A DNA stretch of 64,000 bases from Curtobacterium ammoniigenes NBRC 101786 (GCF_001571045.1 NZ_BCSV01000002.1:496001-560000), one strand, 5' to 3'. Counted from the stretch's first letter, positions 19,041 to 28,547 are shown. A program made the numbers and translations. The notes: generated from the letters alone by a model not told the origin.

Positions 19041-19577
19041 ATGTCTCGAATCGGACGTCTCCCCATTGACATCCCCGCCGGCGTCACCGTGACGGTCGAC
19101 GGGCAGAACGTCGCCGTCAAGGGCCCGAAGGGTGAGCTCGCGCTCACCGTGAAGTCGCCCATCCAGGCTGCGGTCGAAGACAACCAGGTCCTCGTGACCC
19201 GTCCGGACGACGAGCGTGAATCACGCTCCCTCCACGGGCTCACCCGGACGCTCATCGCGAACCAGATCCTCGGCGTCACCCAGGGCTTCTCGAAGTCCCT
19301 CGAGGTCGTCGGCACCGGGTACCGCGTGCAGGCCAAGGGCTCGAGCGTCGAATTCGCGCTCGGCTACTCCCACCCCATCACGGTCGAGCCGCCCGCGGGC
19401 ATCAGCTTCGCCGTCGAGGGCAACAACCGTCTCACCGTCAGCGGCATCGACAAGCAGGCCGTTGGCGAGGTGGCTGCCAACATCCGCAAGCTGCGCAAGC
19501 CCGAGCCCTACAAGGGCAAGGGTGTCCGCTACGCCGGTGAGGTCGTCCGCCGCAAGGCCGGAAAGGCTGGTAAGTAA
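19041..19577 (+). CDS. rplF: 50S ribosomal protein L6
   Basis: Large-subunit protein near the factor-binding site. 178 residues with two similar alpha/beta domains; [17 protein letters not shown] and the C-terminal [13 protein letters not shown] are typical. Six bp after rpsH and 3 bp before rplR. Confidence 0.99.
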   Translation: MSRIGRLPIDIPAGVTVTVDGQNVAVKGPKGELALTVKSPIQAAVEDNQVLVTRPDDERESRSLHGLTRTLIANQILGVTQGFSKSLEVVGTGYRVQAKGSSVEFALGYSHPITVEPPAGISFAVEGNNRLTVSGIDKQAVGEVAANIRKLRKPEPYKGKGVRYAGEVVRRKAGKAGK

Positions 19578-19580
19578 GCC

Positions 19581-19955
19581 ATGGCACTCACCGTTATCCG
19601 CGGCAAGAGCAAGGCGGCCGCGAAGGCTCGCCGCCACACGCGTCTCCGCAAGAAGATCACCGGCACCGAGGCGCGCCCGCGTCTCGTCGTGACCCGGTCG
19701 TCGCGCCACGTCTTCGTGCAGGTCATCGACGACACGAAGGGCCACACGCTGGCGAGCGCATCGACGATGGAGGCCGACCTCCGTTCGTTCGACGGCGACA
19801 AGACCGCCAAGGCGCGCAAGGTCGGCGAGCTCGTCGCCGAGCGTGCCAAGTCCGCCGGTGTCGAAGCAGTCGTCTTCGACCGCGGTGGCAGCAAGTACGC
19901 CGGTCGCGTCGCCGCGATCGCAGATGGTGCCCGTGAAGGAGGGCTGAACCTGTGA
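19581..19955 (+). CDS. rplR: 50S ribosomal protein L18
   Basis: Binds 5S rRNA with L5. 124 residues; [20 protein letters not shown] at about residues 21-40 and the C-terminal [21 protein letters not shown] are family hallmarks. Its stop overlaps the GTG of rpsE (GTGA at 19952). Confidence 0.98.
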   Translation: MALTVIRGKSKAAAKARRHTRLRKKITGTEARPRLVVTRSSRHVFVQVIDDTKGHTLASASTMEADLRSFDGDKTAKARKVGELVAERAKSAGVEAVVFDRGGSKYAGRVAAIADGAREGGLNL

Positions 19956-20659
19956 GCGACATCGCGAACACCCCCACCAACCAGGAAGCTCCGGTCGAGC
20001 GACCGGTCGAGACCGCGGCCGGCTCGGCTTCGGCCAACCGTGACTCGAACGACAACCGCGGCCGTCGTGGCGGTGGCCGCGACCGTCAGCAGGGTCGTGA
20101 CCGCAACAACCGCGGCAACGACAGCCAGTTCCTCGAGCGCGTCGTGACGATCAACCGTGTCTCGAAGGTCGTCAAGGGCGGTCGGCGGTTCAGCTTCACC
20201 GCGCTGGTCGTCGTCGGTGACGGCAACGGTCTCGTCGGCGTCGGCTACGGCAAAGCACGTGAGGTCCCGACGGCCATCTCGAAGGGCGTCGAGGAAGCGA
20301 AGAAGAACTTCTTCCGCGTTCCCCGCGTCGGCAACACCATCCCGCACCCGGTGCAGGGTGAGGCCGCTGCCGGTGTCGTGCTCCTTCGTCCGGCCGCCGC
20401 AGGTACCGGTGTTATCGCCGGTGGCCCCGTGCGCGCCGTGCTCGAGTGCGCCGGCATCCACGACGTGCTGAGCAAGTCGCTCGGCTCGTCGAACACGATC
20501 AACATCGTCCACGCGACCGTCGAGGCGCTCCAGCGTCTCGAGGAGCCGCGCGCGGTTGCAAGCCGCCGCGGTCTCGACGTCGACGCTGTCGTGCCTGCAC
20601 GGCTGCTCCGCGCCGAGGAGGCCGCTCGCGTGGCCGCGACCGAGAAGGCGGGTGCGTGA
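19952..20659 (+). CDS. rpsE: 30S ribosomal protein S5 with an RGG-rich N-terminal extension
   Basis: Decoding-fidelity protein at the mRNA entry. 235 residues against about 166 in E. coli; the extra about 60 at the N-terminus are Asn/Arg/Gly-rich ([20 protein letters not shown]). The core begins at [21 protein letters not shown] and includes the spectinomycin-contact region. The GTG overlaps the rplR stop. Similar extensions exist in other actinobacteria and may add RNA binding. Confidence 0.97.
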   Translation: MSDIANTPTNQEAPVERPVETAAGSASANRDSNDNRGRRGGGRDRQQGRDRNNRGNDSQFLERVVTINRVSKVVKGGRRFSFTALVVVGDGNGLVGVGYGKAREVPTAISKGVEEAKKNFFRVPRVGNTIPHPVQGEAAAGVVLLRPAAAGTGVIAGGPVRAVLECAGIHDVLSKSLGSSNTINIVHATVEALQRLEEPRAVASRRGLDVDAVVPARLLRAEEAARVAATEKAGA

Positions 20660-20847
20660 TGGCCGGCAAGCTGAAGGTCACCCAGATCAAGTCCGTAATC
20701 AGCGAGAAGCAGTACCAGCGCGAGACGCTCCGCAGCCTGGGTCTCAAGCGCATCGGCCAGACGGTCGAGCGTGAGGACAACGCCCAGAACCGCGGATATG
20801 TCGCAACGGTCGCGCACCTCGTGAAGGTCGAGGAGGTCGACGCATGA
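20659..20847 (+). CDS. rpmD: 50S ribosomal protein L30
   Basis: 62-residue large-subunit protein, from ATG 20659, which overlaps the rpsE stop by one base (TGATG). [21 protein letters not shown] and [15 protein letters not shown] match the family. A longer upstream reading in this frame lies inside rpsE and is spurious. Its stop overlaps the rplO start (ATGA at 20844). Confidence 0.98.
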   Translation: MAGKLKVTQIKSVISEKQYQRETLRSLGLKRIGQTVEREDNAQNRGYVATVAHLVKVEEVDA

Positions 20848-21317
20848 GCGACGACAAGAACGAGACGCCGGAGCGCGTGCAGATCCTCAAGGTCCACCAC
20901 CTCCGTCCCGCCGCCGGTTCGAAGAAGGACCGGACTCGCGTTGGACGCGGTGAGGGTTCGAAGGGGAAGACCGCGGGCCGTGGTACCAAGGGTACGAAGG
21001 CGCGCTACCAGGTCAAGGTCGGCTTCGAGGGTGGGCAGATGCCGCTGCACATGCGCACCCCGAAGCTCCGCGGGTTCAAGAACCCGTTCCGTGTCGCCTA
21101 CCAGGCGATCAACCTGGAGAAGCTCGCCGAGCTGTACCCGGACGGTGGCACCGTCACCGTCAGCGACCTCGTCGCCAAGGGTGTCGTCCACAAGAACGAG
21201 AAGGTCAAGGTTCTCGGCCAGGGCGACATCAGCGTGAAGCTCGATGTCACGGTCGACGCGGTCTCCGGCTCCGCCGAGCAGAAGATCGTCGCGGCAGGCG
21301 GCACCGTCACCAAGTAA
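20844..21317 (+). CDS. rplO: 50S ribosomal protein L15
   Basis: Late-assembly protein of the large subunit. 157 residues, with the Gly/Arg-rich N-terminal tail ([21 protein letters not shown]) and [20 protein letters not shown]. Coupled to rpmD by ATGA. It closes the ribosomal part of the spc block; a strong hairpin follows before secY. Confidence 0.98.
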   Translation: MSDDKNETPERVQILKVHHLRPAAGSKKDRTRVGRGEGSKGKTAGRGTKGTKARYQVKVGFEGGQMPLHMRTPKLRGFKNPFRVAYQAINLEKLAELYPDGGTVTVSDLVAKGVVHKNEKVKVLGQGDISVKLDVTVDAVSGSAEQKIVAAGGTVTK

Positions 21318-21324
21318 TACCCGT

Positions 21325-21357
21325 CGGCGGCCCGTGCGATTTGTGCACGGGCCGCCG
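21325..21357 (+). terminator. Hairpin, probably a terminator, between rplO and secY
   Basis: CGGCGGCCCGTGC (21325-21337) pairs perfectly with GCACGGGCCGCCG (21345-21357) around a seven-base loop: 13 bp. It is followed by TTACGGTTT, a weak T-rich tract. It may end or damp the ribosomal transcript so that secY runs mainly from its own promoter. Confidence 0.65.
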
Positions 21358-21368
21358 TTACGGTTTCC

Positions 21369-21397
21369 TTGACACGATCGGCGTTGTCGGTTCTGCT
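21369..21397 (+). promoter_or_regulatory. Candidate secY promoter
   Basis: A perfect -35 TTGACA (21369-21374) lies just after the hairpin. At 17 bp the -10 position reads TCTGCT (21392-21397), which matches TATAAT only at three T positions, so the call rests mainly on the -35 box and the setting between a terminator and secY. Confidence 0.4.
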
Positions 21398-21447
21398 GGA
21401 ATCTCGTCTGGCAGAAGACCGAGCCGGTCCAGAAGTTCGGAGACATC

Positions 21448-22770
21448 GTGTTCAGAGCGGTCGCGCGGATCCTGCGCACCCCGGATCTTCGGAAGAAGAT
21501 CGGCTTCACTCTCGCGATCATCGCGCTGTTCCGCCTCGGGTCGTACATCCCGGCGCCGTTCGTGGACTACTCGAGCGTGCAGTCCTGCCTCGCCGCGGCG
21601 AGCTCATCCTCGGGGCTCTACCAGCTCATCAACCTGTTCTCCGGCGGCGCGCTGCTGAAGCTCTCGGTCTTCGCGCTGGGCATCATGCCCTACATCACGT
21701 CGTCGATCATCGTGCAGCTCCTGCGCGTCGTGATCCCGCACTTCGACGCCCTCTACAAAGAAGGGCAGTCCGGCCAAGCCCGGCTGACGCAGTACACGCG
21801 CTATCTCACGATCGCGCTCGGCGTGCTGCAGTCCACCACGCTGATCACGGTGGCTCGATCAGGTGCGCTGTTCGGGACGTCCGCGTCGAGCTCCTGCTCC
21901 ACGATCATCTCGAACTCGAGCTGGTACGCGATCCTCCTCATGGTGGTCACGCTGACCGCCGGGACCGGCCTCATCATGTGGATGGGCGAGCTCGTCACAG
22001 AGCGCGGCATCGGCAACGGCATGTCGCTGCTCATCTTCACCTCGATCGCGGCACAGTTCCCGTCGGCGCTGTGGAGCATCGAGCAGTCGCAGTCGTTCGA
22101 GCTCTTCCTGCTCATCATCCTGATGGGCATCGTGATCATGGCGCTCGTCGTGTTCGTCGAGCAGTCGCAGCGGCGCATCCCCGTCCAGTACGCGAAGCGC
22201 ATGGTCGGGCGCCGGACGTATGGTGGCAACAACACGTACATCCCGATCAAGGTGAACATGGCCGGTGTTGTTCCGGTCATCTTCGCGTCCTCGCTGCTGT
22301 ACCTGCCGGCGCTGATCGCGCAGTTCAACCAGCCGCCGGCGGGCAAGCAGCCCGCGCCGTGGGTCACCTGGATTCAGAACAACCTGACCACCGGCGACAG
22401 TTCCTTCTACATGGTGCTGTACTTCCTGCTCATTGTCGGCTTCACCTACTTCTACGTCGCGATCACGTTCAACCCTGAAGAGGTCGCCGACAACATGAAG
22501 ACGTATGGCGGCTTCATCCCGGGCATCCGCGCGGGTCGGCCAACTGCCGAGTACCTCGACTACGTGCTGACGCGGATCACGCTTCCGGGTTCGATCTACC
22601 TCGGCCTGATCGCATTGATCCCGCTGGCGGCGCTCGCCCTGTTCGGCGCCAACCAGAACTTCCCCTTCGGAGGCGCGAGTCTGCTGATCATCGTCGGCGT
22701 CGGTCTCGAGACGGTCAAGCAGATCGACTCGCAGCTGCAACAGCGTCACTACGAGGGGTTGCTGCGATGA
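21448..22770 (+). CDS. secY: Protein translocase channel subunit SecY
   Basis: Main membrane channel of the Sec pathway, working with SecE, SecG and SecA. 440 residues with ten membrane helices. The start GTG 21448 gives [22 protein letters not shown], the standard actinobacterial opening; GGAG (21439-21442) is at a proper distance. The cytoplasmic loop [19 protein letters not shown] is the family SecA/ribosome-binding loop. Its stop overlaps the adk start (ATGA at 22767), a typical secY-adk-map arrangement. Confidence 0.98.
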   Translation: MFRAVARILRTPDLRKKIGFTLAIIALFRLGSYIPAPFVDYSSVQSCLAAASSSSGLYQLINLFSGGALLKLSVFALGIMPYITSSIIVQLLRVVIPHFDALYKEGQSGQARLTQYTRYLTIALGVLQSTTLITVARSGALFGTSASSSCSTIISNSSWYAILLMVVTLTAGTGLIMWMGELVTERGIGNGMSLLIFTSIAAQFPSALWSIEQSQSFELFLLIILMGIVIMALVVFVEQSQRRIPVQYAKRMVGRRTYGGNNTYIPIKVNMAGVVPVIFASSLLYLPALIAQFNQPPAGKQPAPWVTWIQNNLTTGDSSFYMVLYFLLIVGFTYFYVAITFNPEEVADNMKTYGGFIPGIRAGRPTAEYLDYVLTRITLPGSIYLGLIALIPLAALALFGANQNFPFGGASLLIIVGVGLETVKQIDSQLQQRHYEGLLR

Positions 22771-23357
22771 GCGCTCGGCTGATCATCGTCGGGCCTCCCG
22801 GCGCGGGCAAGGGCACGCAGGCCGGCCGAATCGCTGCCGCGTACGGCGTGCCAGCCATCTCGACCGGCGATATCTTCCGGAAGAACGTTGCCGACGGCAC
22901 GCCGCTCGGAAAGCAGGCGAAGGCGATCATGGACGCGGGCGACTACGTTCCGGACTCGCTGACGAACGAGCTCGTGAAGTCGCGCCTTGCTGAGCCCGAT
23001 GCGGCGGAGGGCTTCCTGCTCGACGGGTACCCCAGGACCCTCGGCCAGGTCGATTTTCTCGACGCCCTGCTCGCCGACCAGGGCGCTGCGATCGACGCGG
23101 TGATCCAGCTCGTGGCAGATCAGGACGAACTTGTTCGGCGCCTCCTGAAGCGAGCACAGGAGCAGGGTCGGACCGACGACAACGAGCAGACGATCCGTCG
23201 GCGCCAAGAGGTCTACATCGAGCAGACCGCACCGCTTGTCTCCGCCTACGACGCCCGAGGCATCGTGCTCGCGGTCGATGGACTCGGTGACCCCGACACC
23301 GTCGGTGACCGGATCGCCGCTGCCCTCGCGGGGCGGGGACTGACGGCCGGCGTCTGA
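22767..23357 (+). CDS. adk: Adenylate kinase (short-LID type)
   Basis: Interconverts ATP, AMP and ADP. 196 residues. P-loop [12 protein letters not shown] (about residues 9-20), AMP-binding STGDIFRKN and [13 protein letters not shown]. The LID is short ([18 protein letters not shown]) and has no zinc cysteines, as in mycobacterial Adk. Coupled to secY by ATGA and followed by map after 1 bp. Confidence 0.98.
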   Translation: MSARLIIVGPPGAGKGTQAGRIAAAYGVPAISTGDIFRKNVADGTPLGKQAKAIMDAGDYVPDSLTNELVKSRLAEPDAAEGFLLDGYPRTLGQVDFLDALLADQGAAIDAVIQLVADQDELVRRLLKRAQEQGRTDDNEQTIRRRQEVYIEQTAPLVSAYDARGIVLAVDGLGDPDTVGDRIAAALAGRGLTAGV

Positions 23358-23358
23358 G

Positions 23359-24192
23359 GTGGCGCGCGTTCGGAAATCCGCTCTCTACAAAACGCCCGAC
23401 GAGCTGCGCGCGCTCGTGCGACCCGGCCTGGTGACGGAATCAGCCCTTCGCGCCGTGCGGGACGCGATCGTCCCTGGAGTCCGTACCGCTGAACTTGACG
23501 CGATCGCCGAGCGAACGATTCGCGATGCCGGGGGCGTCCCGAACTTCCAGTTGGTTCCGGGCTATCGCCACACGATCTGTGTGTCGGTCAATGACGAGAT
23601 CGTGCACGGCATTCCCGGCGATCGAGTCCTCCGTGCGGGCGACATCGTGTCGATCGACGCCGGAGCGGAGGTGGATGGGTGGAACGGCGACAGTGCGTTC
23701 ACGCTTGTGGTGCCGGGCGGCGATGCGTCGACGGCGGCCGCTCGGAACGCGCTGAGTGCCACCACTGAGAACGCGCTGTGGCACGGGATCGCTGCGCTCG
23801 CGTTCGCGAAACACCTCAACGAGATCGGGAGCGTGATCGAGCAAGCGATCGACGAGACCGGCGAGTGGGGGATCGTGGAGGACTACACCGGGCATGGCAT
23901 CGGCCGCTCCATGCACGAGGATCCGCCGGTCTTCAATTACTCGGTTCGGGGCAACGGGCCAGCGGTGCGACCAGGCCTCGTCGTCGCGATCGAGCCGATG
24001 GTGACCGCCGGCACGATCGATAGCGCCACCGACCCCGACGGCTGGACCGTGCGCACGCTGGATGGGTCCGATGCTGCCCACTGGGAGCACTCCGTCGCCG
24101 TGCACGCGCAGGGCATCTGGGTGCTCACCGCATCGGACGGCGGCGCGGCGGGTCTCGAACCGCTCGGCGTCACGCCGGTGCCGATCCCGTAG
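23359..24192 (+). CDS. map: Type I methionine aminopeptidase
   Basis: Removes the initiator Met from new proteins; cytosolic dimetal enzyme. 277 residues from GTG 23359. Metal ligands are visible in order: DAGAEVDGWNGDSAFT (two Asp), GHGIGRSMHEDP (His), AIEPMVTAG (Glu) and WEHSVAVHA (Glu). HTICVSVNDEIVHGIP carries the conserved substrate His. It ends the secY-adk-map group; about 200 bp then hold the infA promoter. Confidence 0.97.
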   Translation: MARVRKSALYKTPDELRALVRPGLVTESALRAVRDAIVPGVRTAELDAIAERTIRDAGGVPNFQLVPGYRHTICVSVNDEIVHGIPGDRVLRAGDIVSIDAGAEVDGWNGDSAFTLVVPGGDASTAAARNALSATTENALWHGIAALAFAKHLNEIGSVIEQAIDETGEWGIVEDYTGHGIGRSMHEDPPVFNYSVRGNGPAVRPGLVVAIEPMVTAGTIDSATDPDGWTVRTLDGSDAAHWEHSVAVHAQGIWVLTASDGGAAGLEPLGVTPVPIP

Positions 24193-24269
24193 GACCGAGC
24201 CGCGCCTCCAGTCCGGGATCGCGATCGCGTCGAAGGGCTCGCCCTCCGCGAACGGGAGGCTGCACCGGC

Positions 24270-24299
24270 TTGGCAAAACCGCTCGCTACCACATAAGAT
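24270..24299 (+). promoter_or_regulatory. Promoter of infA-rpmJ(-rpsM)
   Basis: TTGGCA (24270-24275) and TAAGAT (24294-24299) with an 18-bp spacer, one of the best housekeeping promoters in the window. The predicted start is near 24306, giving a leader of about 93 nt before infA. Confidence 0.75.
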
Positions 24300-24398
24300 C
24301 GATCTTTGGTGTGTCATGCCCTTTTTGGCGTGGCGTCCGACCCGCAGACCGGCTCGGGAATCACCGCACACGACAGTCAACCAAGCGACAGTGAGGCT

Positions 24399-24620
24399 AT
24401 GGCCAAAAAAGACGGTGTCATCGAGATCGAGGGCTCGGTGCTGGAGGCGTTGCCCAACGCGATGTTCCGCGTTGAGCTCACCAATGGACACAAGGTTCTC
24501 GCGCACATCTCCGGGAAGATGCGCCAGCACTACATCCGTATCCTCCCCGAGGACCGCGTGATCGTGGAGCTGAGCCCATACGACCTGACCCGCGGCCGGA
24601 TCGTCTACCGCTACAAGTGA
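24399..24620 (+). CDS. infA: Translation initiation factor IF-1
   Basis: Binds the A site of the 30S subunit during initiation. 73 residues, an OB fold, starting at ATG 24399 ([20 protein letters not shown]), the near-invariant start; any upstream extension would cross the leader. [28 protein letters not shown] is diagnostic. Begins the infA-rpmJ-rpsM group. Confidence 0.98.
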   Translation: MAKKDGVIEIEGSVLEALPNAMFRVELTNGHKVLAHISGKMRQHYIRILPEDRVIVELSPYDLTRGRIVYRYK

Positions 24621-24723
24621 TCGTCGTTCGTGCGTCATCAGACGCGCGTGCGGTCCCTGAGCTGGAAAGGAACGGCTCGACGAACCCGTCGAGCACGAAG
24701 CCAGCGAGATCAAGGAAACGAAT

Positions 24724-24840
24724 ATGAAGGTCAACCCCAGCGTCAAGCCCATCTGCGAGCACTGCAAGGTGATCCGCCGTAAGGGCCGCGTCATGGTGAT
24801 CTGCAAGAGCAACCCGCGCCACAAGCAGCGCCAGGGCTGA
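24724..24840 (+). CDS. rpmJ: 50S ribosomal protein L36 (zinc-binding form)
   Basis: 38 residues: [20 protein letters not shown] at the N-terminus, ending NPRHKQRQG. The zinc ligands are Cys11, Cys14, Cys27 and His33 (C+ form). It lies 103 bp after infA and 170 bp before rpsM, the standard actinobacterial order. A weak purine-rich AAGGAAACGAAT precedes the ATG. Confidence 0.97.
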   Translation: MKVNPSVKPICEHCKVIRRKGRVMVICKSNPRHKQRQG

Positions 24841-24913
24841 TCGGGCGCCGTCGCTCGTCGACGGCGGTCCGGTGCCACAACTCAATACCGATCTGCAGCG
24901 TCAGAACCCGTCC

Positions 24914-24953
24914 GAACCTCTGTTGAGGGTTCGGCCGGGGGACACCCCGGGGC
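24914..24953 (+). other. Two small hairpins in the rpsM leader
   Basis: GAACCTC (24914-24920) faces GAGGGTTC (24925-24932) with one bulge, and CCGGGG (24935-24940) faces CCCCGG (24945-24950) around GACA. Both lie in the 170-bp gap before rpsM. In E. coli the leader of this operon is where S4 binds to control it; here rpsD is not in the operon, so any role is open. Confidence 0.35.
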
Positions 24954-25010
24954 GGAGGCCCGAGCACCGATGCTGCACCAAACCTCCATCACCAACAGGA
25001 GCAGCCAGAC

Positions 25011-25385
25011 ATGGCACGTCTAGCAGGCGTCGACATCCCGCGCGAAAAGCGCGTGGAGATCGCACTCACGTATATCTACGGCGTCGGCCGTACCCGTTCC
25101 CTCCAGACGCTGAAGGAAACCGGGATCTCCGGCGACATCCGCGTCAAGGACCTGACCGACGACCAGCTCGTCGCGTTGCGCGACTACATCGAGGGCAACT
25201 TCAAGGTTGAGGGTGACCTCCGCCGTGAGGTCGCCGCCGACATCCGCCGCAAGGTCGAGATCGGTAGCTACGAGGGTCTCCGCCACCGTCGCGGTCTTCC
25301 GGTGCGCGGTCAGCGCACGAAGACCAACGCGCGCACCCGCAAGGGACCGAAGCGCACCGTGGCAGGCAAGAAGAAGGCCCGATAG
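25011..25385 (+). CDS. rpsM: 30S ribosomal protein S13
   Basis: Head protein forming bridges with the 50S subunit and contacting P-site tRNA. 124 residues; [21 protein letters not shown] and the basic C-terminal [21 protein letters not shown] are diagnostic. CAGGAGCAG precedes the ATG. First gene of the alpha block. Confidence 0.99.
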   Translation: MARLAGVDIPREKRVEIALTYIYGVGRTRSLQTLKETGISGDIRVKDLTDDQLVALRDYIEGNFKVEGDLRREVAADIRRKVEIGSYEGLRHRRGLPVRGQRTKTNARTRKGPKRTVAGKKKAR

Positions 25386-25394
25386 GAGATCACC

Positions 25395-25793
25395 ATGGCT
25401 ACCCCGAAGACTGCCGCTCGCAAGCCGCGGCGCAAAGAGAAGAAGAACGTCGCCGTGGGCCAGGCTCACATCAAGAGCACGTTCAACAACACCATCGTCA
25501 GCATCACCGACCCGTCGGGTGCCGTCCTCAGCTGGGCGTCCTCCGGCGCCGTCGGGTTCAAGGGCTCCCGCAAGTCGACGCCGTTCGCCGCGCAGCTCGC
25601 CGCCGAATCGGCCGCGCGCCAGGCGCAGGAGCACGGTGTCAAGAAGGTCGACGTCTTCGTCAAGGGTCCGGGCTCGGGCCGCGAGACCGCGATCCGTTCG
25701 CTCCAGGCCGCTGGCCTCGAGGTCGGGTCTATCAACGACGTCACCCCGCAGGCGCACAACGGCTGCCGGCCGCCGAAGCGCCGCCGCGTCTGA
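25395..25793 (+). CDS. rpsK: 30S ribosomal protein S11
   Basis: Platform protein near the mRNA exit and E-site. 132 residues; [21 protein letters not shown] and [15 protein letters not shown] at the end are hallmarks. Starts 9 bp after rpsM. In mycobacteria rpsD comes next; here a 187-bp gap with a long hairpin precedes rpoA. Confidence 0.99.
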   Translation: MATPKTAARKPRRKEKKNVAVGQAHIKSTFNNTIVSITDPSGAVLSWASSGAVGFKGSRKSTPFAAQLAAESAARQAQEHGVKKVDVFVKGPGSGRETAIRSLQAAGLEVGSINDVTPQAHNGCRPPKRRRV

Positions 25794-25807
25794 GCCGATG
25801 AGCAGTC

Positions 25808-25852
25808 GGCCGCGCCCTACGGCCCTCCACGGAGCGTCGTAGGGCAGCGGCC
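25808..25852 (+). other. Long hairpin between rpsK and rpoA
   Basis: GGCCGC-GCCCTACG (25808-25821) pairs with CGTAGGGC (25838-25845) and, after one bulged A, GCGGCC (25847-25852): 14 bp with a 16-base loop. ATTCCTGGTCGTT follows, which is not a real U-run. It may lower readthrough into rpoA or mark mRNA processing. It stands where rpsD is found in other actinobacteria. Confidence 0.65.
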
Positions 25853-25939
25853 ATTCCTGGTCGTTCGATCGCGCACAGCACGTGCGCGTGATCACAACTC
25901 AACAGACCCGTCGGAGCCCAGAAGCGCCGACGTACCGCC

Positions 25940-25961
25940 AAGTGTCATATAGCGGACACTT
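25940..25961. promoter_or_regulatory. Perfect inverted repeat just upstream of rpoA
   Basis: AAGTGTC (25940-25946), eight bases (ATATAGCG), GACACTT (25955-25961). The centre is AT-rich for this genome and contains TATAGC, which resembles a -10 box. The right arm ends six bases before the rpoA ribosome binding site GAAAGGA. It could be a dyad operator over a promoter or an RNA hairpin next to the start. Unassigned. Confidence 0.55.
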
Positions 25962-25980
25962 CGCCGAAAGGAATTCCACA

Positions 25981-26973
25981 GTGCTCATTGCACAGCGCCC
26001 CACCCTGACCGAAGAGCCGATCTCCGACTACCGCTCGCGGTTCGTCATCGAGCCGCTCGAGCCGGGCTTCGGGTACACGCTCGGCAACTCGCTGCGTCGC
26101 ACCCTGCTGTCCTCGATCCCCGGCGCCGCCGTCACCAGCATTCGCATCGACGGCGTGCTGCACGAGTTCAGCACGGTCCCCGGTGTCAAGGAAGACGTCA
26201 CCGAGATCATCCTGAACATCAAGAGCCTCGTTGTCTCCAGCGAGCACGACGAGCCGATCACCGCGTACCTGCGCAAGCAGGGTGCCGGTCAGGTCACGGC
26301 TGCGGACATCTCCGCGCCGGCCGGCGTCGAGATCCACAACCCGGAACTCGTCATCGCCACCTTGAACGACACCGCAAAGTTCGAGCTCGAGCTCACCATC
26401 GAGCGTGGCCGTGGCTACGTCTCGGCCACGCAGAACCGCTCTGAGTTCAGCGAGGCGGGCCAGATCCCGATCGACTCGATCTACTCGCCGGTCCTCAAGG
26501 TCACCTACCGGGTCGAGGCGACCCGCGCAGGCGAGCGCACCGACTTCGACCGCCTCGTGGTCGATGTCGAGACGAAGCCGGCGATCTCCCCGCGCGACGC
26601 GATCGCGTCGGCCGGTCGCACCCTCGTGGAGCTGTTCGGTCTCGCCCGTGAGCTCAACACGGCGGCCGAGGGTATCGAGATCGGCCCGGCGCCGGTCGAC
26701 GCGGTCCTCTCGAACGAGCTGCAGACCCCTATCGAGGACCTCGACCTCTCCGTCCGGAGCTACAACTGCCTCAAGCGCGAGGGCATCAACACGGTGTCCG
26801 AGCTCGTCGCCCTGTCGGAGACGCAGCTCATGAACATCCGTAACTTCGGTCAGAAGTCCGTCGACGAGGTCAAGGACAAGCTCACCGAGCTCGGTCTCTC
26901 GCTCAAGGACACGGTTCCCGGTTTCGACGGCGCCCACTTCTACAGCGGGTACGACGAGGACGAGTCGAACTGA
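25981..26973 (+). CDS. rpoA: DNA-directed RNA polymerase alpha subunit
   Basis: Assembles RNA polymerase and contacts activators and UP elements. 330 residues from GTG 25981 ([20 protein letters not shown]), with GAAAGGAA at the right spacing; the open frame upstream is not used. The N-terminal dimer domain (residues 1-230, [17 protein letters not shown]) and the C-terminal domain (about 245-315, [26 protein letters not shown]) are complete. Confidence 0.98.
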   Translation: MLIAQRPTLTEEPISDYRSRFVIEPLEPGFGYTLGNSLRRTLLSSIPGAAVTSIRIDGVLHEFSTVPGVKEDVTEIILNIKSLVVSSEHDEPITAYLRKQGAGQVTAADISAPAGVEIHNPELVIATLNDTAKFELELTIERGRGYVSATQNRSEFSEAGQIPIDSIYSPVLKVTYRVEATRAGERTDFDRLVVDVETKPAISPRDAIASAGRTLVELFGLARELNTAAEGIEIGPAPVDAVLSNELQTPIEDLDLSVRSYNCLKREGINTVSELVALSETQLMNIRNFGQKSVDEVKDKLTELGLSLKDTVPGFDGAHFYSGYDEDESN

Positions 26974-27035
26974 CCTCAGCAACGCTTGTGCGCTGCTGAC
27001 GCGGTGCGCACTACTTTCACCACTGGAGAACTGAC

Positions 27036-27686
27036 ATGCCCAAGCCCACCAAGGGACCCCGCCTCGGTGGCGGACCCGCCCACGAGCGCATCCTTCTGTC
27101 GAACCTCGCGAACGCGCTGTTCACGCACGGTCGGATCACGACCACCGAGACGAAGGCCAAGCGCCTCCGTCCGGTGGCCGAGCGCCTCATCACCTTCGCG
27201 AAGCGCGGCGATCTGCACGCGCGCCGCAAGGTGATCAGCGTTCTGCGTGACAAGAGCGTCGTCCACACGCTCTTCACCGAGATCGCCCCGCAGGTCGCCG
27301 ACCGTCAGGGTGGCTACACGCGCATCACGAAGCTCGGATTCCGAAAGGGCGACAACGCGCCGCTCGCGTCGATCGAGCTCGTCCTCGAGCCGGTTTCGGG
27401 CACGCCCGCACCGGTGAACAGCCGTCGCCGGTCGGCCGGTGCCAACGGCTCTGCAGCCGCTGAGGTCGCTGAGACCGCCGCGGCCGAAGAGACGGCCGCC
27501 GAGAGCGCCGAGGCAGAGGACACGGCCGCCGAGGAGGGGTCCTCGACGAACGAGGCAACGGAGGCCGCTGAGGTCGAGACGACCGACGCCGTGGAAGAGT
27601 CCGAGCCGGTCGCCGCCGAGGATGAGACGCCGGCTGCCGCCGAGGTCGAGGCTGACGCCGCCGAGAAGGCCGACGACGCCAAGTAG
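27036..27686 (+). CDS. rplQ: 50S ribosomal protein L17 with a long acidic C-terminal tail
   Basis: Large-subunit protein near the exit site. The L17 core is residues 1 to about 125 ([21 protein letters not shown]). About 90 further residues are almost only Ala, Glu, Asp, Thr and Val ([20 protein letters not shown]), so the protein has 216 residues against about 120 in E. coli. The frame is clean and the terminator directly follows its stop, so the tail is real. Tails like this are known from other actinobacterial L17 proteins. Confidence 0.97.
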   Translation: MPKPTKGPRLGGGPAHERILLSNLANALFTHGRITTTETKAKRLRPVAERLITFAKRGDLHARRKVISVLRDKSVVHTLFTEIAPQVADRQGGYTRITKLGFRKGDNAPLASIELVLEPVSGTPAPVNSRRRSAGANGSAAAEVAETAAAEETAAESAEAEDTAAEEGSSTNEATEAAEVETTDAVEESEPVAAEDETPAAAEVEADAAEKADDAK

Positions 27687-27694
27687 TCCCGAAC

Positions 27695-27738
27695 GAAACA
27701 GCTGTGCCCTCGCCGACTGGCGGGGGCACAGCTGTTTC
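27695..27738. terminator. Terminator after rplQ
   Basis: GAAACAGCTGTGCCC (27695-27709) pairs perfectly with GGGCACAGCTGTTTC (27724-27738), with CGCC/GGCG pairing inside the loop. A 15-bp stem with AAAC/GTTT at its base can act in both directions. It closes the ribosomal superoperon and also faces the minus-strand gene at 27870. Confidence 0.85.
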
Positions 27739-27869
27739 ATCCCGCCCGTGGTCCGTGCCCGCGAGCAGGAGAGTATCGCGAACCAGCCGAAGGCCCTGCC
27801 AACGCCTGCTCGTCCTCGGGGTGAGCCTCCTGTCGTGACGGTCCGCGACGACTTCGAGCGCCGCTCGGG

Positions 27870-28301
27870 CTAGCTGCCCTTGCGTCGCTCGTGGCAGTGA
27901 TTCGAGTCTGACGGGGCACGGTCCGAGCGCTGGTGTGCAGTCGGAGAGGGTGCAGTCGGGACGGGTCCAGGCGTCGCCGACGAATCGGATGCAGTTGCTC
28001 GAAGCACACGGCCGCGCGACAGTGCGATGACGTATCTCCGGAAGCCCCGCGCGTTGGCAAGTGCCGCGTGATTTCGCCACAGGTAGGTCTCGTAGAGCGG
28101 CGTCAGGATCGCGACTGCTCCCGCGTAGCACAGTGCGAGCGTGGCCATCCCATTCGCACACGACAGGACGGCGACCGCAACAGAGATCCCGGCGAGCGCG
28201 GTCAATTCAGCGCGACGGAGCACCGGAACGCGACAGCGCGAGGCAATGACTGCGACCGACAGTCCGAGACCGAGCCCGCATGCGATTTCAGCTGCAGGCA
28301 T
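27870..28301 (-). CDS. Small membrane protein of unknown function
   Basis: 143 residues from ATG 28301 (a GTG at 28304 is possible). Two to three membrane helices are likely: residues about 1-19 (GLGLGLSVAVIA) and a long hydrophobic block at about 33-75 (LTALAGISVAVAVLSCANG, AGAVAILTPLYETYLW). The last about 60 residues are hydrophilic and Ser/Pro/Arg-rich. I do not recognise a family. It is alone on the minus strand between the rplQ terminator and truA, and its codon use is less uniformly G/C-ending than that of its neighbours, so it may be a recent or poorly expressed gene. The gap 28302-28560 shows nothing but the truA -10 box. Confidence 0.5.
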   Translation of the reverse strand: MPAAEIACGLGLGLSVAVIASRCRVPVLRRAELTALAGISVAVAVLSCANGMATLALCYAGAVAILTPLYETYLWRNHAALANARGFRRYVIALSRGRVLRATASDSSATPGPVPTAPSPTAHQRSDRAPSDSNHCHERRKGS

Positions 28302-28547
28302 CACCGGCAGTCCCTATCCGCGGGGCGCGAGACGGTTGACTCGCGTGCAATCGACACAAACCTTGCTCCTCTCCGTGCGCCAGCGCCGCGCCGAAACGGC
28401 GCTCGAATGCAACACGAAACATATCAGCGGAGTCGCCTTGTCTCCTTGTGAGCGGGCAAGGCCCCGAAATCGCTGTCGAGCGACCGGTCTGCATCCCGAG
28501 ATTGTGAAGTGAGATCAATCCGGCTCGCCCGCCGACCGAGCCCCCAG

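Noticed and set aside
27439-27873. A 144-codon plus-strand frame over the end of rplQ.
   Set aside because: It is the shifted frame of the Ala/Glu-rich tail, reading as Arg/Pro/Ser-rich, and crosses the terminator.
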